A DNA stretch of 64,000 nucleotides from UBA2377 sp964429385 (GCA_964429385.1 CAYSBR010000008.1:31553-95552), one strand, 5' to 3'; positions 41,128 to 51,160 are shown, numbered from the stretch's first letter. Notes: generated by a model from the sequence alone, not told the origin. A program made the numbers and translations.

Positions 41128-43260
41128 TCAGAAAGGAAAGCCGATGGAGAAATGCAGGGTGCCGTCCGGATCGCGCGGACGGGGGTTGAGATTGCGGCCA
41201 TATTCGAGGCGCAAGGGGCCGAGCAGGGTCTGGTAACGCAGGCCCAGGCCGGCCGAGGCGAGGGTGTCGTCGAAGGGGTAGTCGTTGAGCCGGGCGGTTG
41301 TGCCCAAACCGTCGAAGAATACGACGAGGGACCATTTGGCGGTCAGGAGTTGCTCGACTTCGAGATTGAGCAGCAGCTGGCTGCGGGCGCCCACGAAGCG
41401 GTCGTTGGCATCAAGGGGCGCGGCCTCGCCGGAGGCGTAACCGCGGATGCTGCTTTCGCCGCCGGGGAAGAAGAGCCGGTTTACCGGCACGGCGCTGCCG
41501 TTGAACACGACTCCGTGAAAAACCCCCGCGTGCAGCCAGCGCCCGTCGCCCAGCGGCTTGTGCCAGGAGAAGCCGGCTTCGAGCCGTTGATAATCGGTTT
41601 CGCCGCCGAGCTGCTTTGCGGCGATTTCCGAACGGAGGAACCAGCGGTGGCCTCGCTGCGGGAGCAGGGGATTGTTGCGGGTGTCGCGGGTCAGACCGAG
41701 ATCAATGCTCGCGACCCGGGTGCGGGTTTCATCGGTCAGGCGGGTGCCGAGCTGGCTGGCCCCGGCCTGCAGGTCCTGATAGGTGTAACCCACGGTGCCT
41801 TCGGCGCGGAGCCAGGGGAGCGGGCGCTGGAAGGTCACGCCGCCGCCGTATTCACGGCGCACAAACGCCTGTTCTTCCCGGCGCAACCCGAACAGGCGGA
41901 GGCCGCCATCCACCGATTCGCCGAACAGCTCGGGCACCCGATAGGTGTAGTCGGCCCGCGTGCTTTTCATGGATTGGACCAGGCTCAGCCGGCTGTGGTG
42001 GGCGCGGCCCCAGAGGTTGGCCTGCGATAATTCGAGGCCGATGCGCAGCTGTTCGTAACTCCCGTAGCCAAAGAGCAGCGCGGCATCCCAGCGGGGGTTT
42101 TCGCGCAACACGAACACCGGATCGCGCCGGCCTTCCCCGGATGGTTCATCACGCACATCAATGGTTTCAAAGATGCCCAGCCGGCTCAGCCGCAATCTCG
42201 ACCATTCGATCCGCTGCGGGTCGTAATTGTCGCCGGGTTTCAGGTTCACCCGTCGGCGCAGAACCGATTCCTTGGTGTGGGTCGCGCCTTCGAAGCGCAC
42301 GGCGCCGACCCGTACCTGAGGGCCGGGGGCGGCCTTCACTTCGACGCGGACCGGGCGCTCGGAGCCGGCCGGTTCACCCGGCAGAGGCGTGCTGCTCACC
42401 GTGGCATCCGGGTGACCCATGCGCTGGTAAGCGCGGCGCATGGCGACATTGATATCCTGGCCGAGCAGACGAGACCAAGGGCGGCCTGTTCCGGGAAGGG
42501 CCAGTGTCTCTGGCGAGGGCTGACCTTCGGCTGACACTTTGTCCACCGTCTCCACCCGCCAAAGGGGGCCCTGACTTACGCTGACGGCGACCGTGGTCTC
42601 GCCGGTGGCGGGATCGGTCTGGATCCCTGCTGTCTTCACCACAGCCTCGGCAAAGCCGGCCTGGCGCAGCGCTTCCTCCAGCCCGGCGAGGCTTCGCCGC
42701 AGCCGGCCCGGTGAGTAGGCCCGGGCGGATGCGGCGGTGAACAATCCCTGCCGGGCGCGGAAATAACTTTCCGCATCCTTGGCCGGCACGGCATCCAGCC
42801 CTGAGAAAGCGACCGCCTTGATCGTATGGCGGATGCCAGGACGCACCTTCAGCTCCACTTGCCGGGCGGAGAACGGCCGCGGCAGGGTGCGGGTCAATTC
42901 CGCATCGAGTTCGTGCTCGGCCAGAGTCCCGTCGGGCAGGAGTGCGGAGACGAGAATACGGGCATCCAGATAGCCTTCGTCGGCCAGTTCCGAGAAGATG
43001 ACCAGCGATGCGTCTTCGATGGGGTTGGCGTCAATGGTGGGGGCTTGTTGGTTGCCCAGCAAAAGCTCGAGCGAACGCGTCAGTATCCTGCTGCGCAGCC
43101 AGCCCAACCCGGTCACGCGCAGGGAGGCGGTTTCGGAGAAGGTGGGGGCGGGCGGAGGTGGGGTGTCGCCGGCCGCGCGGAGGGGCGCGATGGTGAAGGC
43201 GAGGATCAGCAGCCCCGCGGTTGCCCGCAGGAGGGGCCGCCACTTACTGCGCCTCATCAT
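41128..43260 (-). CDS. tamA: Outer-membrane barrel assembly protein of the BamA/TamA family (TamA-like)
   Basis: A 710-residue Omp85 protein. A signal peptide (LLRATAGLLILAFTIAPLRAAG) is followed by POTRA domains (about 30-370; e.g. RVGAVRFEGATHTKESVLRR) and a 16-strand barrel with the conserved FFPGGESSIRGYASGE motif and a final strand ending in FSIGFPF. The ATG at 43260 has a good ribosome site (aaaggag). It overlaps the tamB gene by 17 bases, so the pair is a TamAB unit that inserts outer-membrane proteins or moves lipids between membranes. Confidence 0.9.
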   Translation of the reverse strand: MMRRSKWRPLLRATAGLLILAFTIAPLRAAGDTPPPPAPTFSETASLRVTGLGWLRSRILTRSLELLLGNQQAPTIDANPIEDASLVIFSELADEGYLDARILVSALLPDGTLAEHELDAELTRTLPRPFSARQVELKVRPGIRHTIKAVAFSGLDAVPAKDAESYFRARQGLFTAASARAYSPGRLRRSLAGLEEALRQAGFAEAVVKTAGIQTDPATGETTVAVSVSQGPLWRVETVDKVSAEGQPSPETLALPGTGRPWSRLLGQDINVAMRRAYQRMGHPDATVSSTPLPGEPAGSERPVRVEVKAAPGPQVRVGAVRFEGATHTKESVLRRRVNLKPGDNYDPQRIEWSRLRLSRLGIFETIDVRDEPSGEGRRDPVFVLRENPRWDAALLFGYGSYEQLRIGLELSQANLWGRAHHSRLSLVQSMKSTRADYTYRVPELFGESVDGGLRLFGLRREEQAFVRREYGGGVTFQRPLPWLRAEGTVGYTYQDLQAGASQLGTRLTDETRTRVASIDLGLTRDTRNNPLLPQRGHRWFLRSEIAAKQLGGETDYQRLEAGFSWHKPLGDGRWLHAGVFHGVVFNGSAVPVNRLFFPGGESSIRGYASGEAAPLDANDRFVGARSQLLLNLEVEQLLTAKWSLVVFFDGLGTTARLNDYPFDDTLASAGLGLRYQTLLGPLRLEYGRNLNPRPRDPDGTLHFSIGFPF

Positions 43261-46200
43261 CGGACTCCTTTCTGCCTGGCGGTGTGATCCGCCATTTGAC
43301 GCCGGCATTGTAGTCGTCGAACTCGTCGTATTCGCCAACCAGTGACCAGCGTGGGTTGAGGCGGTATTCAAAGCCGTAGGTTTCCCTGCCCTGGCGGGAG
43401 ACCTTTTCGCCCGAAGTGATCAAGAGTCTCTCCCCATCGGTCTCCAGGCCGACCACATTGCGCAGCACATCGCCGCCCAGGTAGGCGCCCAGGCGGGCCA
43501 TGCGTTGAGCGGAGGTTTTCTGGCCGCCGTTTTCGGTTGGCGGGGTGCCGGCCATTACCATCAGCAGCACGGCTTCGGAATCGAGGGGCGGGCTGGAATG
43601 GAATTGCAGGACCGGGGCGTCCAAGGTTCCGGACAGCTCCATGCGCAGGTCGTGATCGAGCCGGCGGGACGCGGCGTTGACGCGCAAGCGCGGCGAGTAA
43701 GGGTCGGCTTCCGTCAGCGTCACGCGGCCTTCCTGCACGCGAAAGGTGGCGAAGGGGAATTTAACCCGGCCTTCATCCACGGTCACTTCTCCGGTCAGCC
43801 GGGGTTCGCCCAAGGTGCCGCCCAGCCGCAGCCGCGCACTGCCCAGGCCGTCGAACAGGGTGGTGCGCACTTTGAGCGCATCTTCTCCACGGATGCTGAC
43901 GTTCAGCTCCCAGCGATCGAGGGGCGCGTAGGTCACGGAGAAATAAGGCGGCCGGCGCGCGGGGCCGCGGGGGCCGCCCGAGGGGATCAGCGCCCGGATA
44001 TCCGCGAGGAAAAGACTGTCCCGGAGCCGCGTATGGCCTGTGATCCTGGTCTGCGCGCCGTCTTCCGATGAGATGATTTTCAAATCGAGATCGCCGCGCA
44101 GCAAAAGTCCCGTCTGCCGGACAAAGGGAAGATTCTCCCCTTTGAGCGTCATATCCAGCAGCGGGGTATCGCGTGGTCGCCAGCGGGCCTTGCCGGCGAT
44201 GACCACCGGCTCTCCACCGGTGTGGGCACGGATCGAGTGCACGGTCATTTCCCGCCCCTCGAAAGTGACATCGGCTTCCATATCCTGCAGCACGCCCAGC
44301 GGGCCGAGGGGACGCGAGGAGGCGCCGGTGATGCGCAGGCTGCCGTGCACGCCCTGATCCGGCGTGGCTTGCAGCGCGAGGGAAAGGCGTCCCGCCGGAG
44401 CCAGATAAGCCGGGGCATACCGCGCGAGGGCGGCGACCTCGGCATCGGTGACGCGCAGCTGGAGGGACGCTCCTTGCTCGATTGCTGCCAGCGGCTCCTC
44501 GAACAAGTGGCGCCAACCCCGCCGGGGCATGGGCAGCGTGCCTTGGGCGGAGAGGCTCTGCCCATCCACCTTTAACTGGAAGGCCTCAAGCGTCAGGTGC
44601 GTGCCATCCGCGCGGATGTCCGCGTTCAACGCCTCAATGCGGGGCAGGGCAAACCGGGTCCAGTCCGGCGGAAGCTCGGCGCGGGTTGCTTTCACACGCA
44701 AATGCCCGGTCGGGGCTTGCAATGTTCCACTCAGGTCTCCGCCGAACTCCAGACCTTCAATTCTCACGCCGGTCAGCGTGGCGATGTCCTCCTGCCAGCT
44801 GCTCTCGGAGCGCCCGGTCAGAGTCAGGGCGAATTGTCCGGTCTCCGCCACCGTCACTCCCGCCGAGGCACCCGGTTGGATGCGTACGGGAACATGACCA
44901 GTGGCGGCCAGCAGTTCCCGGCCCTTTGAGCTTACGGTGGTGGTGAGCGACAGTTTTGTGCCATCGCTTTCGAATGCGGTCTGGGCGGTGAGCGTGCCGG
45001 CTTGTGCCACGGTCACGCGCGTGGTGGCGGAGACCCTGCCCTGCAGCGGGGTGCTCTTTGTCCAAGCTACGTGTCCGGTGGCCGCGGAGATGGCCCACCG
45101 GACGGGAGGAAGCTCGACCCAGTCATCGAGCCAATGGGATTCAAATCCTGTGATGCGGAAATCAGCCGCTGAGGTTTGGTCCTGCAAAGCCAGATTCAGG
45201 TTCAGTTCATGATTATCTCCACCTTTCAGATTGAGCGCGGTGATGGCTAATCCTGACGAAAAATCGATTTCCGCCGGGGCCTGTAAGCGGAGCAATTCGC
45301 GCCCGGCCTGAGTCCAGCTCACGGCCTCCAGCCGCAGCTGGCCGGGCGAGAATTGGCCGGCCGCGACCAGTGAGGATTCACCGGCGGTGGCGGTCAGATC
45401 GTTGATGGCGATGGTGGTGTGTTCTCCGGTCCACGACACGGTGGCGGTCACCGGCTTCACGCTGGCCGCCTTGGCTCCCGTCACAGAGATGGAGCCTTGA
45501 TGGATCAAGGCGGTCAGGAGACCGGCGGCGGTGCCAGTGAACCGCAGGCTTTCCATCTTCCAGTCTTGCGGGAGCCAGCGGGCGAGGGCGGCTTCCGGTA
45601 ATTCGCCATGGAGTTTTCCGTCCGCCAGACGCTTTTGCGCGAAGTCCCAATTTCCTTTGGCCTCCACTCGTCCTCCTTCTGCGGGCGCGAGCACGACTTC
45701 ATCCAAAGACAGCAGTGGCCAATCCAGCCGACCGCGCAGGGTTGCGGTGTTTACAGCGACTTCCTGCCAGACCACATTCGCGGCTGTGGCGGTGAAGGTG
45801 GCGCGGGCCTGACCCTGAATGCCCGGTTCGATCAAGGCCTCTCCTTGAACATGCCCGGTGGCCGCCAAGGCAGGGATGCCGGCCAGATCCGCCTGCCATT
45901 CAAAGCGGGAAACCTGACTCAAGAGCCGGCCGGAAAAATCGAAAGCGACCGGTTCGCTCAGATGCGCGCGGGCATAGGGCGCGGATATTTCCAGAGCGGT
46001 GATTTCACCGCCTGTCCGGGTGAGTGCGGCGCGGATATTGGCGATGAGCGGGGGCGCGTCGTGGCCTGCGGTCGGTCGGGCTTTGGCGTTTGCGGCCACG
46101 CTCATGGCACGGTGGTCGCCCTGCACAATGAAGCTGCCCGTGGCATCCTCATAAAACTCCGGCAATCCGAGCGCGGCGGCCGCCGCCCGCCAGTCCGTGC

Positions 46201-46897
46201 CACTCAGCTCGAACTTGGCCGGCAGCCAGGTGCCTTCCTGCAGCGTGGCATGCAAGCCGGCCTCATTGCCGTGCCAGTGCAGATTGCCGGCCAGCGCCGG
46301 GCCGGTCAGTTGGGCGGTCAATTCAAGATCGTAATCTGGCAGTGACAGGCGGGCGGATAAGGTTTCGCCCAGACGGGCCCGCATATCGGCCATCCGCCCG
46401 GCCGACTCGAGGGAGGCGTGCAGGGTGCGATTTTCATAAGTGACGGAGGGAAGGCCGAGAACCTTTTCGCCAAGGGTGATGCGGCCGTTCTCCAGCCGCG
46501 CGGTGCCCAGCCAGCGGTCAAGCTGGCCGGCAATCTGCGCGATCTGGCGCTGTTGTGCTTCGCGGGGCGGGGCGGCTTGATCGGGGACGTCTTCAACGGG
46601 CGTGACGGACAGTTGCCAATCGTGCACACCCAGCGCGGCCTCCCGCGTGCGCAGCCACGAGACCAGCGAGGCTGATTCGATGCGCGTGGCGCGAAACCGG
46701 ATGGATTCGGAGGTCCATTGCACTTCATGCAGGGCGATGCGTCCGCCACCGACCGATTCGAAGCGCGTGTAGGAAACATCCGTCACCCGGGCGCCCAGGG
46801 CGAGCAGCGGGCGCAGGCCCCACCAGGGCAGCGTGAGCAATGCGCACCCGGTGACAACGAGGGCGGGGAGCAAAAAACGTGAACGCGAGCCGGACAT
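43244..46897 (-). CDS. tamB: Translocation and assembly module protein TamB
   Basis: A 1217-residue AsmA-like bridge protein. One N-terminal membrane helix (about 8-30) is followed by a long beta-taco with little sequence conservation. The C-terminal DUF490/TamB domain is clear: WELNVSIRGEDALKV, LGGTLGEPRLTGEVTVDEGR, TVDEGRVKFPFATFRVQEG and SSPPLDSEAVLLMVMAG. It spans the periplasm and works with TamA, encoded immediately downstream with a 17-base overlap. Proposed roles are barrel-protein assembly and phospholipid transport. The gene starts at the ATG at 46897. Confidence 0.92.
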   Translation of the reverse strand: MSGSRSRFLLPALVVTGCALLTLPWWGLRPLLALGARVTDVSYTRFESVGGGRIALHEVQWTSESIRFRATRIESASLVSWLRTREAALGVHDWQLSVTPVEDVPDQAAPPREAQQRQIAQIAGQLDRWLGTARLENGRITLGEKVLGLPSVTYENRTLHASLESAGRMADMRARLGETLSARLSLPDYDLELTAQLTGPALAGNLHWHGNEAGLHATLQEGTWLPAKFELSGTDWRAAAAALGLPEFYEDATGSFIVQGDHRAMSVAANAKARPTAGHDAPPLIANIRAALTRTGGEITALEISAPYARAHLSEPVAFDFSGRLLSQVSRFEWQADLAGIPALAATGHVQGEALIEPGIQGQARATFTATAANVVWQEVAVNTATLRGRLDWPLLSLDEVVLAPAEGGRVEAKGNWDFAQKRLADGKLHGELPEAALARWLPQDWKMESLRFTGTAAGLLTALIHQGSISVTGAKAASVKPVTATVSWTGEHTTIAINDLTATAGESSLVAAGQFSPGQLRLEAVSWTQAGRELLRLQAPAEIDFSSGLAITALNLKGGDNHELNLNLALQDQTSAADFRITGFESHWLDDWVELPPVRWAISAATGHVAWTKSTPLQGRVSATTRVTVAQAGTLTAQTAFESDGTKLSLTTTVSSKGRELLAATGHVPVRIQPGASAGVTVAETGQFALTLTGRSESSWQEDIATLTGVRIEGLEFGGDLSGTLQAPTGHLRVKATRAELPPDWTRFALPRIEALNADIRADGTHLTLEAFQLKVDGQSLSAQGTLPMPRRGWRHLFEEPLAAIEQGASLQLRVTDAEVAALARYAPAYLAPAGRLSLALQATPDQGVHGSLRITGASSRPLGPLGVLQDMEADVTFEGREMTVHSIRAHTGGEPVVIAGKARWRPRDTPLLDMTLKGENLPFVRQTGLLLRGDLDLKIISSEDGAQTRITGHTRLRDSLFLADIRALIPSGGPRGPARRPPYFSVTYAPLDRWELNVSIRGEDALKVRTTLFDGLGSARLRLGGTLGEPRLTGEVTVDEGRVKFPFATFRVQEGRVTLTEADPYSPRLRVNAASRRLDHDLRMELSGTLDAPVLQFHSSPPLDSEAVLLMVMAGTPPTENGGQKTSAQRMARLGAYLGGDVLRNVVGLETDGERLLITSGEKVSRQGRETYGFEYRLNPRWSLVGEYDEFDDYNAGVKWRITPPGRKESDDEAQ

Positions 46898-47007
46898 GAT
46901 GGGAGGGTTTCTAGACGTCGCTCAGTGGGTTTCGTTCCGGTGAAGTCCCGCCTCCTGCGGCCGGCGCAGCGACGGCGTCCGCGGCGAACTCATCCGGTGG
47001 CGACGGG

Positions 47008-48663
47008 TCACTTGTGCCCGTTTTGCCGGATGATGTTCCAGATGATGTAGAGGCCGAGCAGCGCGGAGATGATGTAGCCGACGATGCCGAGCGCGGGGTA
47101 GCCGAAAAGGTGGGGCCGGATGCCGGTGGTGATGATCATGGAGGACCCGATGATCAACGAGGCGATGATCACGCCGAGCGTGATGCGATTGGCGGCGGTC
47201 TGAAGCGAGTTCTCCACCTCGCCGAGTCCCCGGTGCTGGAAGTTGATGGTGAAATCGTCGTGCTCCAGCCGGCGCACGAGACGGTGCAGTTCGGAGGGCA
47301 GTTCGCGCAATCCGCTGAGCGTGTCGCGCAGCATTTCCCGCAACCGCCGGCCCACCGCGCGGGGACTGGCTTGGCCGAGATAGAGTTCGCGAAGAATGGG
47401 CTTGGTGTGGACGCGCAGATCGAATCCGGGGTCGAGGGAATGGCCGACTTCCTCGATGGAGAGCACGGCCTTGGCCATCAGGGTGTAGTCCTTGGAGAGG
47501 GAGATGCCGTGGCGGCCGAAGATGTTGAGAAGCTTGATCATCGCCCGGCCCAGTTCCTGGTGGCCGAGGGTGAAGTTGAGCTCCTCGCGCAGGGCGATGG
47601 TGACCTCCTTTTCCATCGCATGGAAATCCACGCGGACGTTGGCCGGGGCGAGGCTGGCGGCGATCTGGACGATGCGCTCGGCATCCTGGCTGACGGCGGC
47701 TTCCCAGAATTCGGCGAGGGCGAAGCGCAGTCGCTTGGTGAGGTGTCCGACCAGGCCCCAGTCGAGGAAGCAGAGCCGGTGGTCGGCGGTGATGAGAACG
47801 TTGCCCGCGTGGGGGTCGGCGTGAAAAAATCCGTCGATGAGCACCTGTCGCACAAGGGAGCTGGCGCCGCGCCCGGCGATCTCGCGGCGGAGCTCGGCGC
47901 CGAGGGCAACGGAAGAGACGGCCTCGCCCTCGATGCGCTCCATCACGATCACATGCTCGCCGGAATGCCTGGCGTGGATGGCGGGGGCGAAGACCTGATC
48001 CGGGTGAGGGTTAACGATGTTGAAATACTGCTGGTTGCGCGCCTCGTTGCGAAAATCGAGTTCGGCGAGCATCCCTTGACGGGCCTCGGCGACGGCGGCG
48101 GGGAGGTTGAAGGGGCGCAAGGTTTCCGAACGTTGGTGCAGCTGTTCGGCGAGCCAGATGGCGAGATCGAGATCGATCTCCATGTTGCGCCGGATGTCGG
48201 GCTTCTGGACCTTGACGGCCACGGCCTGTCCGCCCTCGCGCAGACGGGCTTTGTAAACCTGGGCGAGCGAGGCGGCGGCGAGCGGGGTTTCGTCAAACTC
48301 GGAGAACAGTTCCGTCGGTTCGCCGCCCAGCGCGGAAACGAGGACGGGTTTGATCTTCTCGAAGGGAAGCGGGCTGACGCTGTTCTGCAGTTTGCGCAGT
48401 TCGAGGATGAGGGGTTGCGGCAGCACATCGGGCCGCATGGAAAGGAATTGGCCGAGCTTGACGAAGGCGGGGCCGAGTTCCTCGGCTGCGAGGCGCAGGC
48501 GCTCGTAGGTCGTATGCTCCACCGCCGGCTGGGGCAGCAGGCGCTGCCAGAAGCCCGTGGGCAACTCCAGGTGACTGATCAGATCGGCGAAGCCATGTTT
48601 TGCCAGCACACCGAGGATGTCCTTGGCCCGGCCGGCATGACTCAGCAGATCGAAGGCTTTCAC
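47008..48663 (-). CDS. ABC1/UbiB family atypical kinase (AarF domain)
   Basis: A 551-residue UbiB-type kinase. The KxGQ motif is in LGPAFVKLGQFLSMRPD, the Ala-rich loop is LAAASLAQVYKARL, and the catalytic and metal sites are FHADPHAGN and FLDWG. Two C-terminal membrane helices (about 490-545) are typical. UbiB proteins have ATPase activity needed for ubiquinone assembly or lipid distribution. The start overlaps the phasin-like gene by four bases, a pairing seen in other bacteria. Confidence 0.9.
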   Translation of the reverse strand: MKAFDLLSHAGRAKDILGVLAKHGFADLISHLELPTGFWQRLLPQPAVEHTTYERLRLAAEELGPAFVKLGQFLSMRPDVLPQPLILELRKLQNSVSPLPFEKIKPVLVSALGGEPTELFSEFDETPLAAASLAQVYKARLREGGQAVAVKVQKPDIRRNMEIDLDLAIWLAEQLHQRSETLRPFNLPAAVAEARQGMLAELDFRNEARNQQYFNIVNPHPDQVFAPAIHARHSGEHVIVMERIEGEAVSSVALGAELRREIAGRGASSLVRQVLIDGFFHADPHAGNVLITADHRLCFLDWGLVGHLTKRLRFALAEFWEAAVSQDAERIVQIAASLAPANVRVDFHAMEKEVTIALREELNFTLGHQELGRAMIKLLNIFGRHGISLSKDYTLMAKAVLSIEEVGHSLDPGFDLRVHTKPILRELYLGQASPRAVGRRLREMLRDTLSGLRELPSELHRLVRRLEHDDFTINFQHRGLGEVENSLQTAANRITLGVIIASLIIGSSMIITTGIRPHLFGYPALGIVGYIISALLGLYIIWNIIRQNGHK

Positions 48664-48998
48664 GCGGACTTGCGCTTGGCGGTCCGCTTCTTGGTCCGGG
48701 CGGCGGCAGGCTTTTTGCCTTCAAGTTCGGCAATGCGGGCTTCCAAGGCGGCGATGCGGGCCTTGGTGGCGGCATTGGATTGGGAGGCGAGGTGCTTGAC
48801 CTTGGTTTCGATCTCGCCGCTGACGGTCTTGAATTCTTCGCGGCCCTGGGCGGCGATCTTGCGGGCCATGGCCCGGGCGTCCGCGGCATTGACCTTGCCG
48901 GACTGAACGAAGTCGGCGAAGGCCGCCTCGGCTTTTTCCTTGGTGATGACGGCGGCGCCCACGCCGACCAGCAGGGTCTTTTTGAGTGCGTTGATCAT
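48660..48998 (-). CDS. Phasin-like small helical protein
   Basis: A 112-residue protein: an N-terminal hydrophobic patch (INALKKTLLVGVGAAVITKE), a long helical region with regular Ala and charged residues (NAADARAMARKIAAQGREEF), and a lysine/arginine-rich tail (KKPAAARTKKRTAKRKSA). This is the layout of phasin/PhaF-type polyhydroxyalkanoate granule or polyester-associated proteins, whose basic tails can bind DNA. No PHA synthase is in the window. It is translationally coupled to the ABC1 kinase. Confidence 0.78.
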   Translation of the reverse strand: MINALKKTLLVGVGAAVITKEKAEAAFADFVQSGKVNAADARAMARKIAAQGREEFKTVSGEIETKVKHLASQSNAATKARIAALEARIAELEGKKPAAARTKKRTAKRKSA

Positions 48999-49041
48999 AG
49001 TCGCTCCAGCATGGGGGAAATCCGCCGGGGTGCAACTGTGC

Positions 49042-50298
49042 TTACGCAGCGGGGCCGGCGGCGTCCGCGGGCGCGGGATTTTTGGCCGCATGGGGCGCGG
49101 CGGCCCGCAGCCAGGCGGCGAGGATGACGGTGAGCACGAAGGCGACGGCGGAAATCAGGCCGGCCCGGGGATAACCGACGAGCTGGCCGGCGGCATTTTT
49201 CGTGATCAAGAGTCCGGCGGTGATGTTGGCGAGGGCTCCGGAGGCCTGCTGAATGGCGGAGTTCACGCTCATGAAGCCGCCGCGGTAGCGGGCTTCCACC
49301 GCATTGGTGACCATGGCCATGGTCGGGGCGAAGCGGCCGGACATCGCGATGAAGAACAGCGTGGTGACGATCAGGATGAAGGGCAGCGGCGCCTCGCCCA
49401 GACGGGTGACGACCAGCACGACGCCGATGGCGACGATACTGATGGCGAGGAGCACATGGAGCTTGTCGTGCCGGTCGGAAAGCCGGCCGAACCAGGGCAT
49501 GGTGAAAAAGGTGAGCGCTCCGCCGAAAAGATACATGAGCGGCAACTGTTGTTCGGAGAGCCCGACATTGGTCACCATGGAGGGAGCGAGGAAGGGGATG
49601 ACGCAACCGCCGCCGAAGACGAGCACGGCGCTGAGCAGAAACCCGCGGATGTGGATGCGATGGGTGAGGATTTCGAACATCTGCCGGACCGGGTGGGTGG
49701 CGCTGCGATGGCTGGCGACGTGGGGCAGGACCTGCCGGGCGAAAAACCAGACCCCGGCGCTGACCACGGCGAGCAGGTAGAAGGGCGCGTGCCATTCCAG
49801 CCAGCTGGCCAGCAACAACCCGACGGGCACGCCCAGCACCGAGGCGAGCGGAAAGGCGGTCATCACCAGCCCCATGGCCCGGCCGCGTCGCTCCGGAGGG
49901 ATGACATCGCCGACCATGGCGGTCACCAGCGAGCCGGCCACGCCGCCACAGGCCCCCGCCGCCACCCGGGCGGCCATCAGGAAGGTGTAGGTGGGCGCAA
50001 GGGCGCAGGCCAGAGTGGCGACGCAAAATCCGGCGTAGAGCGTCAGCAGGGCGTTTTTGCGGTCAAACCGGTCCAGCACGAATCCGCCGAGAAAGCCGCT
50101 CACGGCGGCGGCCAGGCCGTAAGAGGCCACCAGCAGGCTGAATTGGGCGGGACTGATATCGAACACCCGCATGAGGCCGGCTCCGAGCGGCATCATGATC
50201 ATGAAATCCATGATATGGGTGAACTGGATGGCCGCCAGGGTCCGCAGGAGCGAACGCTCGTTTAATGCGGGCTGAGTGGGCGCGGTGGTGGCAGACAT
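49042..50298 (-). CDS. MFS transporter
   Basis: A 418-residue major-facilitator protein with twelve helices. The A-motif between helices 2 and 3 is seen as GGFVLDRFDRKNAL, and motif-like GRLSDRHDKL occurs in the second half. The ATG at 50298 begins a short polar tail before helix 1 (FTHIMDFMIMMPLGAGLM). Substrate is unknown; an exporter of drugs or sugars is typical for this subgroup. It is divergent from the peroxiredoxin gene. Confidence 0.87.
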   Translation of the reverse strand: MSATTAPTQPALNERSLLRTLAAIQFTHIMDFMIMMPLGAGLMRVFDISPAQFSLLVASYGLAAAVSGFLGGFVLDRFDRKNALLTLYAGFCVATLACALAPTYTFLMAARVAAGACGGVAGSLVTAMVGDVIPPERRGRAMGLVMTAFPLASVLGVPVGLLLASWLEWHAPFYLLAVVSAGVWFFARQVLPHVASHRSATHPVRQMFEILTHRIHIRGFLLSAVLVFGGGCVIPFLAPSMVTNVGLSEQQLPLMYLFGGALTFFTMPWFGRLSDRHDKLHVLLAISIVAIGVVLVVTRLGEAPLPFILIVTTLFFIAMSGRFAPTMAMVTNAVEARYRGGFMSVNSAIQQASGALANITAGLLITKNAAGQLVGYPRAGLISAVAFVLTVILAAWLRAAAPHAAKNPAPADAAGPAA

Positions 50299-50403
50299 GA
50301 AAACGGCAACGTCGGGGCGGCGCGGACAAAGGGCAACTGCCATCAGCCTGGGGCGTGACTCATTTTGGGATCGGGCCCCGGCTGGGAGGGCATTATCAAA
50401 AGC

Positions 50404-50416
50404 GATAGGCCCTATC
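50404..50416. promoter_or_regulatory. 13-bp palindrome between the MFS and peroxiredoxin genes
   Basis: The sequence gatagg-c-cctatc is a perfect palindrome about 80 bases before the peroxiredoxin ATG and about 105 bases before the MFS start. It could be an operator for either gene. It contains ATAG and CTAT but with 3 rather than 7 bases between them, so it is not a standard OxyR site. Confidence 0.4.
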
Positions 50417-50495
50417 AGTTGTGTCTTTGATTACGGGCGCGGGCCGGAAGCGGCTTTGCCAGTGCGTCGTGCGCGTGCTTCGCTGGGTGCCTCTT

Positions 50496-51131
50496 ATGCC
50501 TACACTTGTCGGAAAAAACGCGCCCACGTTCAACGCCAACGCCGTCGTCAATGGTGAGGTCGTCAGCGACTTCTCCCTGACGCGCTACCTCGACAAGCAA
50601 TATGTCGTGCTCTTCTTCTACCCGAAGGATTTCACGTTCGTGTGCCCGAGTGAGCTGCACGCTTTCCAGGCCGCCTTGTCGGAGTTTGAGTCGCGCAACA
50701 CCGCGGTGGTGGCCTGCTCGACCGACACCGAGCAGTCGCACTGGGGCTGGCTGCAGGTGCCGAAGGCGCAGGGTGGCATCCAGGGAGTGACCTACCCGAT
50801 CGTGGCCGACACGAACAAGACCATCTCCGCCGCCTATGGCGTGCTGACCGGCGAATACACGTTCAACCCCGGGGCCGGCGTGCCCTTCACGGCGACCGGC
50901 GAATTGATCGCCTATCGCGGCCTGTTCCTCATTGATCGCAAGGGACTGGTGCGCCACGCGCTCGTCAATGACCTGCCCTTGGGCCGCAATGTGGACGAAG
51001 TCCTCCGCATGGTGGATGCGCTGCAATTCTTCGAACAGCACGGCGAGGTGTGCCCCGCCAACTGGTCGCGCGGCAAGTCCGGCATGCGTGCCACCAGCCA
51101 GGGCGTGGCCGAATATCTCGCGCGCAACTGA
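50496..51131 (+). CDS. Typical 2-Cys peroxiredoxin (AhpC/Prx1 type)
   Basis: A 211-residue peroxidase with peroxidatic Cys50 in FTFVCPSE and resolving Cys186 in GEVCPANW. It reduces hydrogen peroxide and organic hydroperoxides through a thiol reductant. Between YGVL and YRGLFLID there are 22 residues (TGEYTFNPGAGVPFTATGEL and two more) where most relatives have about 7. The ATG at 50496 begins the conserved domain. A strong terminator follows. No reductase gene is adjacent. Confidence 0.9.
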   Translation: MPTLVGKNAPTFNANAVVNGEVVSDFSLTRYLDKQYVVLFFYPKDFTFVCPSELHAFQAALSEFESRNTAVVACSTDTEQSHWGWLQVPKAQGGIQGVTYPIVADTNKTISAAYGVLTGEYTFNPGAGVPFTATGELIAYRGLFLIDRKGLVRHALVNDLPLGRNVDEVLRMVDALQFFEQHGEVCPANWSRGKSGMRATSQGVAEYLARN

Positions 51132-51160
51132 GCCGCCTCCAGGCTGCCTGTAATTTCTCC

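Noticed and set aside
47014..48906. Long plus-strand frame opposite the ABC1 kinase gene
   Set aside because: No family motif; antisense to clear UbiB kinase motifs.
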